Counted from the stretch's first letter, positions 36,425 through 46,519 are shown. The stretch is DNA of 64,000 bases from CAZWBR01 sp964632305 (GCA_964632305.1 CAZWBR010000018.1:7728-71727); one strand, 5' to 3'. Numbers and translations: made by a program. Notes: generated by a model from the letters alone, not told the origin.

Positions 36425-37273
36425 TTATGCTTCCAGCACCTCTTCCTTGTCGCGGTTCTTTTCGATTCGTTTAGAGATGACGATCCCTAGTTCGTAAAGA
36501 AAAGCCAAGGGCAGGGTGACGAGCAACATGCTGAAAATGTCGGGCGGGGTAATGATTGCGGCCAGCAACATCAGGATAATAATGGCATGTTTCCGGTAGG
36601 TGATCAGAAAGGTAGAACTGATCAGTCCAACTTTACTCAGGAAATAAATGACGATCGGTAATTCAAAGATGATTCCGCTACCCAGTACCACCGAGGCAAT
36701 TGAACTGATATAAGAGTTGAGATTGATCTCGTTGACCACCTGTTCGCTGACCTGGTAGCTTCCGAAGAAGTGGGTGGTCAGTGGCACCACCAGGAAATAG
36801 CCGAACATCACGCCCAGGAAAAAGAGCAGGGAGCTGAAGAATACGGCTCCGGTGGCATGTTTCCTTTCTTTCTCGTAGAGCGCTGGCTTGATAAAGCGCC
36901 AGAACTCCCAGAAGATATAGGGTATGGCGATGATGATCCCTCCGACAAGGGCCATGGTAAGATGCGTGGTGAACTGGCCGGAGAGATTAATGTTGATTAA
37001 CTCGAAAGGTTTGGTGTTGATGGCCAACTCCGGGGAATTGAGCTGCCAGGCCAACCAGGCAAAGGCCCGGTTGGTGATGAAATCCGGGTTCTTGGGTTTA
37101 AGGATGATGGCGTCGAAAACAAAGCGGTAGTTGATAAAAACGAGGATGGCACAGATCACGATAGAGGCTGAGGCCCGGACCAGATGCCAGCGCAGCTCTT
37201 CCAGGTGTTCGAGAAATGACATCTCATCTTGTTTTTCGTCCGTTTTTTTATCTTTATTCTTATTAATTGACAT
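36425..37273 (-). CDS. tatC: Sec-independent protein translocase TatC
   Basis: Multispanning receptor (282 aa) for twin-arginine signal peptides. The cytoplasmic N-terminus carries the invariant FLEHLEELRWHLVRA, and six membrane segments follow; the conserved Glu region is in the loop near FWRFIKPALYEKERKH. tatA and tatB are not adjacent. The loop between the first two helices is longer than in E. coli, as in other Bacteroidota. The window contains one likely Tat substrate, the DUF362 protein at 54.2-55.2 kb. Confidence 0.95.
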   Translation of the reverse strand: MSINKNKDKKTDEKQDEMSFLEHLEELRWHLVRASASIVICAILVFINYRFVFDAIILKPKNPDFITNRAFAWLAWQLNSPELAINTKPFELININLSGQFTTHLTMALVGGIIIAIPYIFWEFWRFIKPALYEKERKHATGAVFFSSLLFFLGVMFGYFLVVPLTTHFFGSYQVSEQVVNEINLNSYISSIASVVLGSGIIFELPIVIYFLSKVGLISSTFLITYRKHAIIILMLLAAIITPPDIFSMLLVTLPLAFLYELGIVISKRIEKNRDKEEVLEA

Positions 37274-37320
37274 CCTCTGAATTTTAACCGGATTTGAAGC
37301 TTAACGAAAAATTCCAGTGC

Positions 37321-37328
37321 AAATATAC
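37321..37328 (-). promoter_or_regulatory. -7 box TATATTTG of tatC-lptB
   Basis: Exact TAnnTTTG on the minus strand; predicted start near 37314, leader of about 41 nt. No -33 TTTG at the right distance. Confidence 0.5.
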
Positions 37329-37472
37329 AATTCTTTGCCCCATTTCATTAATTTCAGGGAATTGAGAGAGGCCAAATGTTAAATTTTCATGATATCTTGT
37401 CCTGATGTTGTAGACGGATTATTATTTAATACCTTAGTGTTGCAAAAAGAAAAAGAAGGGTGAATTAAAAAG

Positions 37473-39659
37473 ATGAGTACAGAGGATAGTAAAACATTGA
37501 CTGCCGAACTTCAGAAATATTTCGGGTTCGATAGATTTAAAGGACAACAGGAAGAGGTTATCCGGAGTGTTCTGAACGGGAAAGATACTTTTGTGTTGAT
37601 GCCTACCGGTGGTGGAAAATCCCTGTGTTATCAGTTGCCTGCATTATTGCAGGAAGGAACCGCTATTATTATATCCCCATTGATTGCCTTGATGAAGAAT
37701 CAGGTTGATTCTATTCGGAGTTTCAGTGTCCATGATGGTGTTGCACATTTTCTTAACTCGTCTTTAACCAAGAGCGCCATTCAGAAAGTAAAGGAAGATA
37801 TAGGGCGAGGGCAGACAAAGTTGTTGTATGTTGCTCCGGAATCGCTGACCAAGCTGGAGAATATTGATTTTTTAAAGACGATCAAGATCTCATTTTATGC
37901 CATCGACGAAGCGCACTGTATCTCGGAATGGGGACATGACTTCAGGCCTGAATACCGTCGGATCCGTCCTATTGTCAATGAAATAGGGGTAGCCCCAATC
38001 ATGGCCCTAACGGCAACGGCCACTCCGAAGGTTCAGCACGATATTCAGAAAAACCTTGGGATGCTGAATGCCAATGTATTCAAATCATCTTTTAATAGAC
38101 CAAATCTGTATTATGAAGTAAAGCCTAAAATAAAGGCTAAGGATCAGATCATTCGTTTTATAAAAAATAATCCCGGGAAATCGGGGATCATCTATTGTCT
38201 GAGCCGGAAGAAAGTGGAGGAGATCACCGAATTGTTGCAGGTCAACGGCATTCGGGCCTTGGCCTACCATGCCGGCATGGATTCAGCTACCCGATCGAAC
38301 AATCAGGATAAATTTTTGATGGAGGAGGTCGATGTAATTGTTGCGACCATTGCTTTCGGGATGGGTATTGATAAGCCGGATGTCCGGTTTGTCATTCATT
38401 ATGATGTTCCGAAATCACTTGAAGGCTATTACCAGGAGACTGGCCGGGCAGGCCGTGATGGAGGTGAGGGGCGATGCATCACTTTCTATTCATATAAGGA
38501 TATTCAGAAACTGGAGAAGTTTATGCAGGGCAAACCGGTTGCGGAGCAAGAGATCGGACAACAGTTGTTGTTTGATACCGTGGCCTATGCTGAATCCTCG
38601 CTTTGTCGCCGGACAATATTACTACATTATTTTGGTGAGCAATATATAACGGAAAACTGCGGGAGCTGTGACAATTGTCTGAATCCTCGTGAGATGATCG
38701 AAGGCCAGGATCTGGTGGTTATGGCCCTGCGTGCCGTTCTTGAAGTCAAGGAGCTTTGTAAGAGTGATCACCTGGTTAATATTCTTACCGGGAACGAAAC
38801 GGCGGCTGTCAAGTCGTTTATGCACAACGATCTCGATATTTTTGGGGAAGGGGATGAGCACAAAGATAAATTGTGGAACGCAGTTTATCGTCAATGTATC
38901 ATCGCCGGATTTCTGAAGAAGGATATTGAGAACTATGGTGTGCTGAAGATGACCGATGCCGGACGCGAGTTTATTCAGAATCCTCATTCCTTTACCATCA
39001 TCAAGAATCATGATTACGATTCGGAAGAGGAGGCTGAAGATATACCTCAGGGAGGTATCTCGACCGGGGATCCGGAGTTGTTCACTATCCTGAAGGATTT
39101 GCGCAAGAAGGTGGCGGCCAAACATAATTTACCTCCGTTTGTGATTTTCCAGGATCCTTCGCTTTCCGATATGTCTATTCAATACCCAACAACATTGGAA
39201 GAATTGCAGGGAATTATAGGGGTTGGCCAGGGGAAAGCACAGCGGTACGGGAAACCGTTTGCCGATTTGATTAAAAAATATGTCGAAGAGAAAGGAATTG
39301 TCCGGGCTCAGGACATGGTCGTAAGGTCAGTGGCCAACAAGTCGAAGGATAAAGTTTACATTATCCAGGGTATCGACCGTAAGATGCCTCTCCCGGATAT
39401 TGCGGAGGCAAAAGATATGGAGATGGGAGTACTGTTGAACGAGATCGAAGCCATTGTCAATGCCGGCACCAAGCTGAATATTGATTACTATATCTATGAT
39501 GTGATGGATGAAGATCAGATCGACGATATTGTCACCTTCTTCCGTGAAGATGCTGAGACCGGGACCATGGAAGAAGCCATGGCTGAATTGGGCGATGATT
39601 ACGAAGAAGAGGAGATTCGTTTAGTACGCATTAAGTTCCTGTCCGAGATGGGTAACTGA
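37473..39659 (+). CDS. recQ: ATP-dependent DNA helicase RecQ
   Basis: 3'-5' helicase of 728 aa acting in recombination and fork repair. Superfamily 2 motifs: Walker A LMPTGGGKSLCYQ, DEAH box IDEAHCISEWGHDFRP (including the aromatic loop), motif VI QETGRAGRDG. The RQC zinc site is formed by SLCRR and CGSCDNC near residues 375-405, and an HRDC domain follows (about 525-600). An acidic C-terminal extension (about 650-728) is usual in Bacteroidota RecQ. Convergent with the kinase gene, with only 4 bp between stops. Confidence 0.96.
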   Translation: MSTEDSKTLTAELQKYFGFDRFKGQQEEVIRSVLNGKDTFVLMPTGGGKSLCYQLPALLQEGTAIIISPLIALMKNQVDSIRSFSVHDGVAHFLNSSLTKSAIQKVKEDIGRGQTKLLYVAPESLTKLENIDFLKTIKISFYAIDEAHCISEWGHDFRPEYRRIRPIVNEIGVAPIMALTATATPKVQHDIQKNLGMLNANVFKSSFNRPNLYYEVKPKIKAKDQIIRFIKNNPGKSGIIYCLSRKKVEEITELLQVNGIRALAYHAGMDSATRSNNQDKFLMEEVDVIVATIAFGMGIDKPDVRFVIHYDVPKSLEGYYQETGRAGRDGGEGRCITFYSYKDIQKLEKFMQGKPVAEQEIGQQLLFDTVAYAESSLCRRTILLHYFGEQYITENCGSCDNCLNPREMIEGQDLVVMALRAVLEVKELCKSDHLVNILTGNETAAVKSFMHNDLDIFGEGDEHKDKLWNAVYRQCIIAGFLKKDIENYGVLKMTDAGREFIQNPHSFTIIKNHDYDSEEEAEDIPQGGISTGDPELFTILKDLRKKVAAKHNLPPFVIFQDPSLSDMSIQYPTTLEELQGIIGVGQGKAQRYGKPFADLIKKYVEEKGIVRAQDMVVRSVANKSKDKVYIIQGIDRKMPLPDIAEAKDMEMGVLLNEIEAIVNAGTKLNIDYYIYDVMDEDQIDDIVTFFREDAETGTMEEAMAELGDDYEEEEIRLVRIKFLSEMGN

Positions 39660-39663
39660 TCAG

Positions 39664-42600
39664 TTAAGAGATTGAAATAATTGATTCATCTGTCATAGGG
39701 ATTTCCACAATAAAAGATGTTCCTTTTCCGGGCGAAGTCTGAAAACGGATTTCGCCCTTCATGTTTTCGATAATCCTTTTCGTGATAGCCAATCCCAATC
39801 CCATGCCACTGTTCTTCGTGGTGAAGCTGGGTTCAAACAACCGGTCATGAATCCCGGAAGGGATGCCGGTCCCGTTGTCGGTGATGGTAATCCTGGCTTT
39901 TCCACCTGTTTTGACCAGATCGATCGCAATAAGTCCTTTCCTATCGTTGGGTACTGCCTGAATTCCATTCTTGATCAGGTTGATCAGGGCCCTGCCTAAC
40001 TGGTCCTTATCCCCGTTGATGATAATCTTTTCGGTGTCGGGCAGATTGAGGGTAATATCCGTTTCCTCAGAGGTCTCGAACAGAAAAGCCACTTCTTTGA
40101 TCCGTTCAGCTACATCGACCGGTTCGGGTTTGACGCGCGACATCTTGGCAAAATCGGAGAATGCTGAAGCGATCGACGAGAGGACTTCGATCTGTTCGAT
40201 CAGGCTGCGGGTTACTTTATTGAAATATTCGTCAAATTTTTCATTCCCCTGTTCCTTAATTCGCTGGAGGTATTGAATGTTGAGCTTCATCGGAGTCAGC
40301 GGGTTATTGATCTCATGAGCAATCTGCCGCGCCATCTCCTTCCAGGCCAATTCGCGTTCCGAGCGGGCTAACATGGCCGCACTTTCGGCCAGTTCATCCA
40401 CTTTTTTGTTGTACTCCTTGGCCAAACGTCCAATTTCATCCTCACCCAGATAATCGATCTTGGCATTCTCTTTTCCCAATTCTATCCCCTTCAGATTTTC
40501 TTCTATGCGAAGCAGTGGGGCGGTAAGTTTATTGCTGATAATTAAGGCTATCAGCAACGAGGCCAGGATCAGGAAAATATAGATATTGGAGAAGGTGACA
40601 ATAAACCCGGACACCTCCTTAATAAAATCATCCTGCCGGCTGAAATAGGGAATATTGACAAAACCTACTTGTTGGTCGAACATATTATAGACTGGGGCAT
40701 AGGCAGAAAAGAAGTTCATATTGCCAAGATTCTCATTGTGGAGAAAAATAGCACGTCCTTCTATGGCCAAAGCTTTATAGGCCTGCGGGTCCATCTTTCG
40801 GGAGGTTAATCCCTGGTCAAAGATCTCGCTCCTTGATGTTGAAGTAAGAAATCCATTCGTGTCGTACAGATTGATATCGCTCCAGGTAATGTCGGAGAGC
40901 TCGATTAACTGATCGTTCAATGCATCCCTGATTGATCTTATCTGATCTGTACTGCCAATCCGCAATTCAATCTCCGAAGAAATGGCCCTGATCTTCTCTT
41001 CAAGGTTTTGTTTCAGGGTGACCCGAAACTCATTATAGTTGTACCAGATCAATCCCATTCCTATGATAAAGAGAATACCCAGTAGGGTTAAAACCAGGGT
41101 GGCTTGTATTTTCTCCCTGAGGTCCAGCTTTTTGCTGCCGTAACCGGTAACATTTTTATTGGCTATGATCCAGAGATATCCCAGAAGATAGATCAGCAGG
41201 AATATGTATGGGAATGTTCCGATCCTGTTTAGCAATGAGTTTTCCGGATAACTGACCACCACATAATTTTCCCCGCCGCGGTGATAAACACAATGATTAT
41301 ACCCGGCTTGTTTATAATAGGAAAACTCCTGGTCGGGTTTGGAGAGCGTGGGTGGCCTCAGGTTATACTGGTACTCCCCGCCACGGTCGACCAACCGACC
41401 GCCGAAATATTTGGCATAGCTGAAGCCGTTATTCCTGCTTTTACGGGAGGCCTGTTCGTCCAGAAGCAATTGCGGGTATCCTTTCCCTTCCGGGATGATT
41501 TTTGAATAGAGCTCGACAAAAATGGCAAGAGAAGTGCCGTTTACCGGGGATATGAAATCTATTTGACCCAGATAAGATATTCTCCCGTTCAATTGATTGA
41601 CGAAATAAAAATTGCTGCCCGGGACCAAAACCCCCATCGTCGATTTCATGTTATCGAAAAAATCCAGGCAAGGGAATCTCTTCTCTTCCTCCTCCAGAAG
41701 CAGGGTGTCGGTTTGGGCACAGACCGTCACCTGCAATTCGTAGTTACGCCAAAATCCTGTAAAATAGGTATTCCGAAAATAGTTTTCGAGAAAGAAATAG
41801 GGCGGTGTAAGAAACCTGGAGATCATCGTGTCGGAGACAATCTTATTGTCGAATTCCGTCAAAAAGCTTTCGGCGGCCGGATCGCGTTCCGAGGCCAGGT
41901 TGACGCTCCAAAGACGTTGCTCTTTTATCTTTTTCTCCTCCATTAACATATGGGCAGTGAGATTCAGGTACATGGCCGAGAAAACGGAAAAGATCAGAAG
42001 GAGGGTGAGGCGGAACCGTACAATCTTTTCCTTGTCAATGGCATAAAAGAACCCGGCAATTACTGCGACCAATATCAGGGAATAGAAGGAAACAGGCAAT
42101 TGAAGAAGGCGAAACCCGATGGTGAAAAGTAAGACCGAGCCAATAGGATAGAGCAGGAATTTCATTTGGTTCTCATTGGTATGCGACAGACATCTTAACC
42201 GAATCAGGATGATCCCGGCTCCCAGAACCTGGAGGGCGACGCTGAAAAAAGCAAGAATATTGATGGCCGAAATCCGGAGGTTGGAAAACAATTCCAAAGA
42301 GATATTGGAATTGTTCAACAGGGTGATAAAAAGAAAGGTTGAAAAGCTGAAATAAAGGCCGAAGAAAAGATAAGGCAGAAAAACCGAAAGGATTGCTCTC
42401 TTTTTTTTGTCCTCGGGTTTCTCGTGAAATTTAAAAAATGAATGAGCCAGATGCAGCATCAGGAATGAGAGCAGGGCATATTCCCCAAGAGAAGGCAGCC
42501 ATATGCCGTAGGCAAAAAAGGCAGGGGAAAAAATGTCAAGTGAAAAGAGCACTTCGGGAAAGCGTCCGTTGTTTACAATGAAATAGAGCGAAAAGGAGAT

Positions 42601-43344
42601 AAGGAGCACAATGGCTGTTTTAAGCCAGGGCACCATTTTCCTTGATCGGATCAGCCATTGATTGATATGGGTAAGAAGGAGCAGGGCAAAAAGAAAATAG
42701 AAAAGGGATAGGAAAAGGGCGGTTTTTTCGCTGAAGGCGACATCGTTGCTGTCCACCAGGGAAAAGAGGTATTGTCCTTTGCTGTCCCTGATAGTGATGG
42801 CCCCTGATGTTTCAGTCTCTTTGATCTCATAACTATCCGGGAGGTTGAATTCCGGCTGGAAACTACTCCTGATGTATTTATTACTGTATGGAAAGGTTCG
42901 CTTGATCATGATAAAACCTTCCACGCGGTAGTTTCCCGATGTTTTGGAAGAGGTGAGGAACCATCCTGTCGGGAATCTTTTGATGGAAATATCCTTCCCT
43001 GCTTCATCGTTCCTTGCCGGGAAGGTGACGAGAGAAGAGTTCCAGTAGATGAGTGAGTCTTTCTGATAGATGCATAAGGCCACTCCCTTTTTTCCGTAAT
43101 CTCCGGTAGGAGTCATCGACCAAACGGAGTTTTGGCCCTGGTTTTTTTCAATCTGCCCTATCGTGAGATCGAGTATATTCGATAGATCCCTCTCTTTTTT
43201 CTCCAGGATTTTAGTCACCTCGTTGGCTACCTCGCCGGGACTGATGCGGTGGCTCAACAGCGATTTCCCGCTGATAGCAAACAGCAGGACGATAAGGGCC
43301 GAGATCAACCAACGATATTTTTTCCAGAGATCATTCATTTTCAA
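39664..43344 (-). CDS. very large NtrY-like membrane sensor histidine kinase
   Basis: Protein of 1226 aa. A first TM (about 12-30) and periplasmic region are followed by a block of about eight TMs (about 210-450), a second large loop, two TMs near 715-780, a sensor region and a last TM near 920-945. Then HAMP (about 946-1000), HisKA with the phospho-accepting His in EMARQIAHEINNPLTPMKL, and the ATPase with NLIKNGIQAVP, ITDNGTGIP and MGLGLAITKR. No receiver or partner regulator is adjacent, so it is an orphan kinase here. Signal unknown. Overlaps the end of rlmH by 4 bp. Confidence 0.88.
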   Translation of the reverse strand: MKMNDLWKKYRWLISALIVLLFAISGKSLLSHRISPGEVANEVTKILEKKERDLSNILDLTIGQIEKNQGQNSVWSMTPTGDYGKKGVALCIYQKDSLIYWNSSLVTFPARNDEAGKDISIKRFPTGWFLTSSKTSGNYRVEGFIMIKRTFPYSNKYIRSSFQPEFNLPDSYEIKETETSGAITIRDSKGQYLFSLVDSNDVAFSEKTALFLSLFYFLFALLLLTHINQWLIRSRKMVPWLKTAIVLLISFSLYFIVNNGRFPEVLFSLDIFSPAFFAYGIWLPSLGEYALLSFLMLHLAHSFFKFHEKPEDKKKRAILSVFLPYLFFGLYFSFSTFLFITLLNNSNISLELFSNLRISAINILAFFSVALQVLGAGIILIRLRCLSHTNENQMKFLLYPIGSVLLFTIGFRLLQLPVSFYSLILVAVIAGFFYAIDKEKIVRFRLTLLLIFSVFSAMYLNLTAHMLMEEKKIKEQRLWSVNLASERDPAAESFLTEFDNKIVSDTMISRFLTPPYFFLENYFRNTYFTGFWRNYELQVTVCAQTDTLLLEEEEKRFPCLDFFDNMKSTMGVLVPGSNFYFVNQLNGRISYLGQIDFISPVNGTSLAIFVELYSKIIPEGKGYPQLLLDEQASRKSRNNGFSYAKYFGGRLVDRGGEYQYNLRPPTLSKPDQEFSYYKQAGYNHCVYHRGGENYVVVSYPENSLLNRIGTFPYIFLLIYLLGYLWIIANKNVTGYGSKKLDLREKIQATLVLTLLGILFIIGMGLIWYNYNEFRVTLKQNLEEKIRAISSEIELRIGSTDQIRSIRDALNDQLIELSDITWSDINLYDTNGFLTSTSRSEIFDQGLTSRKMDPQAYKALAIEGRAIFLHNENLGNMNFFSAYAPVYNMFDQQVGFVNIPYFSRQDDFIKEVSGFIVTFSNIYIFLILASLLIALIISNKLTAPLLRIEENLKGIELGKENAKIDYLGEDEIGRLAKEYNKKVDELAESAAMLARSERELAWKEMARQIAHEINNPLTPMKLNIQYLQRIKEQGNEKFDEYFNKVTRSLIEQIEVLSSIASAFSDFAKMSRVKPEPVDVAERIKEVAFLFETSEETDITLNLPDTEKIIINGDKDQLGRALINLIKNGIQAVPNDRKGLIAIDLVKTGGKARITITDNGTGIPSGIHDRLFEPSFTTKNSGMGLGLAITKRIIENMKGEIRFQTSPGKGTSFIVEIPMTDESIISIS

Positions 43345-43814
43345 TCGTGATGATAAGGTTCTCCTTTAATGATGGTCATTGCCCGATAGAGCTGCTCGGC
43401 AAAAATAAGTCTTACCAGTTGATGGGGAAACGTCATTTTCGAGAGCGAAATTTTCGAATCAGCCCGCTGATATACTTCATCGGAAAAGCCATAAGGGCCA
43501 CCTACGACAAAAGTTAACTGACGCGTGCCTGTAACCATTTTCTTTTCAATCCATTTGGCAAATCCGGTGGAGCTCAGCTCATTCCCCTGCTCATCGAGCA
43601 GAATTAACAGATCACCCTGAGAAACAAGATCCAGTATTGCCTTCCCCTCCTTCTCCTTCTGCTGGGAAGGGGACAAATTGCGGTTATTCTTAATATCCGG
43701 GATGATTCTCATCTCAAAAGGCAGATAAAAAGAGACCCTTTTGAGGTAATCGTCGATTCCCTCCTTTAGATATTTCCGGTCGGTGGATCCTATGAGCAAC
43801 AAGGTTATTTTCAC
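43341..43814 (-). CDS. rlmH: 23S rRNA pseudouridine-1915 N3-methyltransferase
   Basis: SPOUT methyltransferase of 157 aa that methylates pseudouridine 1915 in helix 69 of 23S rRNA. Family marks are YLKRVSFYLPFEMRIIPD, ILLDEQGNELSSTGFA, the SAM-knot region FVVGGPYGF and the ending KMTFPHQLVRLIFAEQLYRA with GEPYHHD. Length equals E. coli RlmH (155 aa). Its stop overlaps the start of the large kinase gene (ATGA), so the kinase depends on its translation. Confidence 0.97.
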   Translation of the reverse strand: MKITLLLIGSTDRKYLKEGIDDYLKRVSFYLPFEMRIIPDIKNNRNLSPSQQKEKEGKAILDLVSQGDLLILLDEQGNELSSTGFAKWIEKKMVTGTRQLTFVVGGPYGFSDEVYQRADSKISLSKMTFPHQLVRLIFAEQLYRAMTIIKGEPYHHD

Positions 43815-43855
43815 AATTGCAAGATAAGGTACTTTCTATTAACTATTGTTTTATG

Positions 43856-43863
43856 CAAAAATA
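43856..43863 (-). promoter_or_regulatory. -7 box TATTTTTG of rlmH
   Basis: Exact TAnnTTTG on the minus strand; predicted start near 43849, leader of about 35 nt. Confidence 0.55.
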
Positions 43864-43937
43864 ATCATCCTGAAAATATATTTATCTAAGGATGAAAAAG
43901 CAATAAATCCGCTTGTTTTCAAACTTTTAAATATAAT

Positions 43938-43945
43938 TAATTTTG
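43938..43945 (+). promoter_or_regulatory. -7 box TAATTTTG of the DUF4783-yihY pair
   Basis: Exact TAnnTTTG match with CTTG (43912-43915) as a loose -33 box, 22-bp spacer. The predicted start near 43952 gives a leader of about 92 nt to the DUF4783 ATG. Confidence 0.5.
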
Positions 43946-44044
43946 CGGGGTTCCCCGGAATGATTGATCAAAAATAAATTATGAGCTTTAAATATTTATT
44001 TATTTGCACGATTATTGTAATTTCATTCCAAAGAATTGTAAGCT

Positions 44045-44434
44045 ATGAAGAAAAGTACCGGACATGCAGTTATGTTGTTGTTTATGATGATGTTGGTTGC
44101 AACGCTTTCTTTCGGACAAGTATCCTCACAAATCGTGAACGGTTTGAAATCGGGCGACGCAAAAGCCGTTTCAAGCTTTTTCAACGAAAGTGTTGAGCTG
44201 GTTGTTCTCGATCGCGAAAGTGTATGTTCTCAGGCACAGGGTGAACAAATTTTACGGGATTTCTTCAGTAAAAACAAACCGACCGATTTTAAAATTACCC
44301 ATCAGGGAGGCGATGATGCACCCTATGCGATAGGTAGGATGCAAACCTCGGGGGGAAATTACCGAATCTATTTTCTCCTGAAATCGACCGGGAATGATCC
44401 TAAGATCGTACACCTCCGAATTGAGAAGGATTAA
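44045..44434 (+). CDS. secreted DUF4783 protein
   Basis: Protein of 129 aa with a Sec signal peptide (residues 1-25, HAVMLLFMMMLVATLSFGQ). The mature part starts QVSSQIVNGLKSGDAKAVSSFF and has the FFNESVELVV and FFSKNKPTDFKITHQG segments of DUF4783, an NTF2-like periplasmic fold found in Bacteroidota. Function unknown. 27 bp upstream of the YihY/BrkB gene and probably co-transcribed. An overlapping frame from ATG 43981 is considered spurious. Confidence 0.85.
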   Translation: MKKSTGHAVMLLFMMMLVATLSFGQVSSQIVNGLKSGDAKAVSSFFNESVELVVLDRESVCSQAQGEQILRDFFSKNKPTDFKITHQGGDDAPYAIGRMQTSGGNYRIYFLLKSTGNDPKIVHLRIEKD

Positions 44435-44461
44435 GAAGCAACCCTCTATCCCGTAGTTTAG

Positions 44462-45430
44462 ATGACAACATTAAAGAAGATTCAACTTTGGTTGGTTAGA
44501 CGGGGCGAGGAATTGGGAAATCGGGCGAAGAAGATTACGCTCCCTTTTTTCGATGATGTGCCTCTCTATGATGTTGCCCTCTTTTTCTGGAAGGGAATGG
44601 AATCAGGTGCCATTACCACCCGTGCTTCTGCCGTGGCTTTCAACTTCATCCTGGCCATGTTCCCGGCCATCATCTTTCTATTTACCCTCATTCCCTATAT
44701 CCCGATTGCCGACTTTCAAAACCAGCTGATGGATTTGATGCGGAGCATATTGCCCAATAACGCTTTCCTGGCTGTTCGCGAAACCATCGAAGATATCATC
44801 ACCCAACCAAGAGGGGGCTTATTGTCCTTCGGTTTCTTCGCGGCATTTATCTTTTCGACCAATGGCATTGTTTCCGTGATCGGGGCTTTCAACCAAACGA
44901 TCCATACCATTGAAACGCGTACCTGGTGGAACCAGCGAATTGTGGCCCTGATCCTGGCCATAATCCTCACCACCTTAACAGCAGTCAGCGTGGCGCTAAT
45001 CACCATCAGCGAAAAACTGCTCCGCTTTTTAGTGGCGAAGGATGTTATCCGTGTCGACTTTACCTATTATCTACTGATTGGGGGTAAGTGGTTGGTTATA
45101 CTGTTGCTTTTCTTTTTCACCTTCGCTTTTCTCTTCTATTTTGCACCGGCCCGTAAGATGAAATTCCGTTTTATTTCTGCCGGGGGGTCGTTGGCCACCC
45201 TGCTTTCCATTATTATCTCCGTCGGCTTCTCCTATTACATCAACAATTTCGGAACATACAATACCCTTTACGGATCGATCGGAACCCTGGTGGTGGTGAT
45301 GCTGTGGCTCTATTTCATTGCCTTGATCCTTTTGATCGGCTTTGAACTCAATGTCAGTATCTGGACGGCCCGCAGCAAAAAAGCAATCCCGATCCCCGAT
45401 TCGGCTGAAGAGGAGTTCTTTGACGAGTAA
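44462..45430 (+). CDS. YihY/BrkB-family inner-membrane protein
   Basis: Protein of 322 aa with about six membrane segments. Family marks are AITTRASAVAFNFILAMFPA in the first helix, the GLLSFGFFAAFIFSTNGI region, WLVILLLFFFTFAFLFYFAP and the late NFGTYNTLYGSIGTLVVVMLW, which is the BrkB signature. Once proposed as RNase BN, but that activity belongs to another gene; the true role of the family is unsettled. An acidic tail ends the protein. Convergent with ribD, 11 bp apart. Confidence 0.92.
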   Translation: MTTLKKIQLWLVRRGEELGNRAKKITLPFFDDVPLYDVALFFWKGMESGAITTRASAVAFNFILAMFPAIIFLFTLIPYIPIADFQNQLMDLMRSILPNNAFLAVRETIEDIITQPRGGLLSFGFFAAFIFSTNGIVSVIGAFNQTIHTIETRTWWNQRIVALILAIILTTLTAVSVALITISEKLLRFLVAKDVIRVDFTYYLLIGGKWLVILLLFFFTFAFLFYFAPARKMKFRFISAGGSLATLLSIIISVGFSYYINNFGTYNTLYGSIGTLVVVMLWLYFIALILLIGFELNVSIWTARSKKAIPIPDSAEEEFFDE

Positions 45431-45441
45431 AAGCCGCTTGA

Positions 45442-46506
45442 TTATCTTGAGGACTCGTTCCGGTAGACCCAAACCGAACTGTCGTCCAATTCTTCCTGCT
45501 TAAGGACAACCCGGTCAATTTTCGGCGCCGTAATACCATGTATGAACCTTTTATTTCCGGTGAAAACCCGCGCTTCATCCCACAAGGACTTCGAAATAAA
45601 CGATTCCAGCAGTGTTCTCCCCCCTTCCACGATCAGGGAAACAATATTGCGTTGGTAGAGCTGTTCAAGAATCTGTTCTATCTCCGTACCATCAAAATCG
45701 ATCCTGACGTACTCCAGGTTGGGGAGGGATCGTGCTTCCAAAGCGGTAAAAACAAGGGTCGGGGTCGATTGATCGAATAGCGCGAGGCTCCGGGAGAGCC
45801 TGAGCTGACGGTCCATGACAATTCGCAGGGGATGAGCGCCGTTCCATTCCCTGACCGTTAATGAAGGATTATCTTTCTCGGCAGTATTTGTTCCCACCAT
45901 AATCGCGGCCTCGTCACACCTCATTTTGTGAACGGCGATACGCGACAGGTCGTTGGTTATCCAGGTCGGTTGCCCGAAATTCTCCGCTGTCCGCTCGATG
46001 TCGATAAACCCGTCTTCGGTCTCAGCCCATTTTAGAATGATATAGGGGCGTTTCTTCTGATGGAAAGTGAAAAACCTTCGGTTTAGTGCCAGGCACTCCT
46101 CCTTCAGAAAATCGACCACCACGCTGCATCCGGCTTCCTGCAGTCTTTTTATTCCTCTGCCGGCTACAAGAGCAAAGGGGTCGGGAGTCCCGATCACCAC
46201 ATTGGGGATCTCCTTACGGATGATTAAATCGGAACAGGGAGGGGTCTTCCCGAAATGCGAACAGGGCTCCAGGGTCACATAGATGGTTGCTTCCTTCAGC
46301 AGTTCCTGATCCCTGACCGAATTGATCGCGTTCACTTCGGCATGGGCCTCCCCATACCTATGATGATATCCCTCTCCGATTATTTTCCCGTTGTGGACAA
46401 TAACAGAGCCCACCATAGGATTGGGGGAGACGTTGGCCATACCCGCACGCGCCAGTTCAAGGGCCCGTCGCATGAACTTTTCGTTGATCTCAAAAGAAGG
46501 ATTCAT
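45442..46506 (-). CDS. ribD: riboflavin biosynthesis deaminase/reductase
   Basis: Bifunctional enzyme of 354 aa. The N-terminal deaminase (1-145) has the zinc motif HAEVNAI with catalytic Glu and PCSHFGKTPPCSDLII (two Cys ligands); the C-terminal reductase (about 150-354) has MVGTNTAEKDNPSLTVR and the NADPH region IVEGGRTLLESFI. It acts on the pyrimidine product of GTP cyclohydrolase II in FMN/FAD synthesis. Alone here, divergent from prmC with 33 bp between start codons. Confidence 0.95.
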   Translation of the reverse strand: MNPSFEINEKFMRRALELARAGMANVSPNPMVGSVIVHNGKIIGEGYHHRYGEAHAEVNAINSVRDQELLKEATIYVTLEPCSHFGKTPPCSDLIIRKEIPNVVIGTPDPFALVAGRGIKRLQEAGCSVVVDFLKEECLALNRRFFTFHQKKRPYIILKWAETEDGFIDIERTAENFGQPTWITNDLSRIAVHKMRCDEAAIMVGTNTAEKDNPSLTVREWNGAHPLRIVMDRQLRLSRSLALFDQSTPTLVFTALEARSLPNLEYVRIDFDGTEIEQILEQLYQRNIVSLIVEGGRTLLESFISKSLWDEARVFTGNKRFIHGITAPKIDRVVLKQEELDDSSVWVYRNESSR

Positions 46507-46519
46507 CTGCTGATTTATC

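Noticed and set aside
43981..44196. 71-codon frame with a hydrophobic start overlapping the DUF4783 gene
   Set aside because: It overlaps the well-formed signal peptide of DUF4783 in another frame and then loses all protein-like character.
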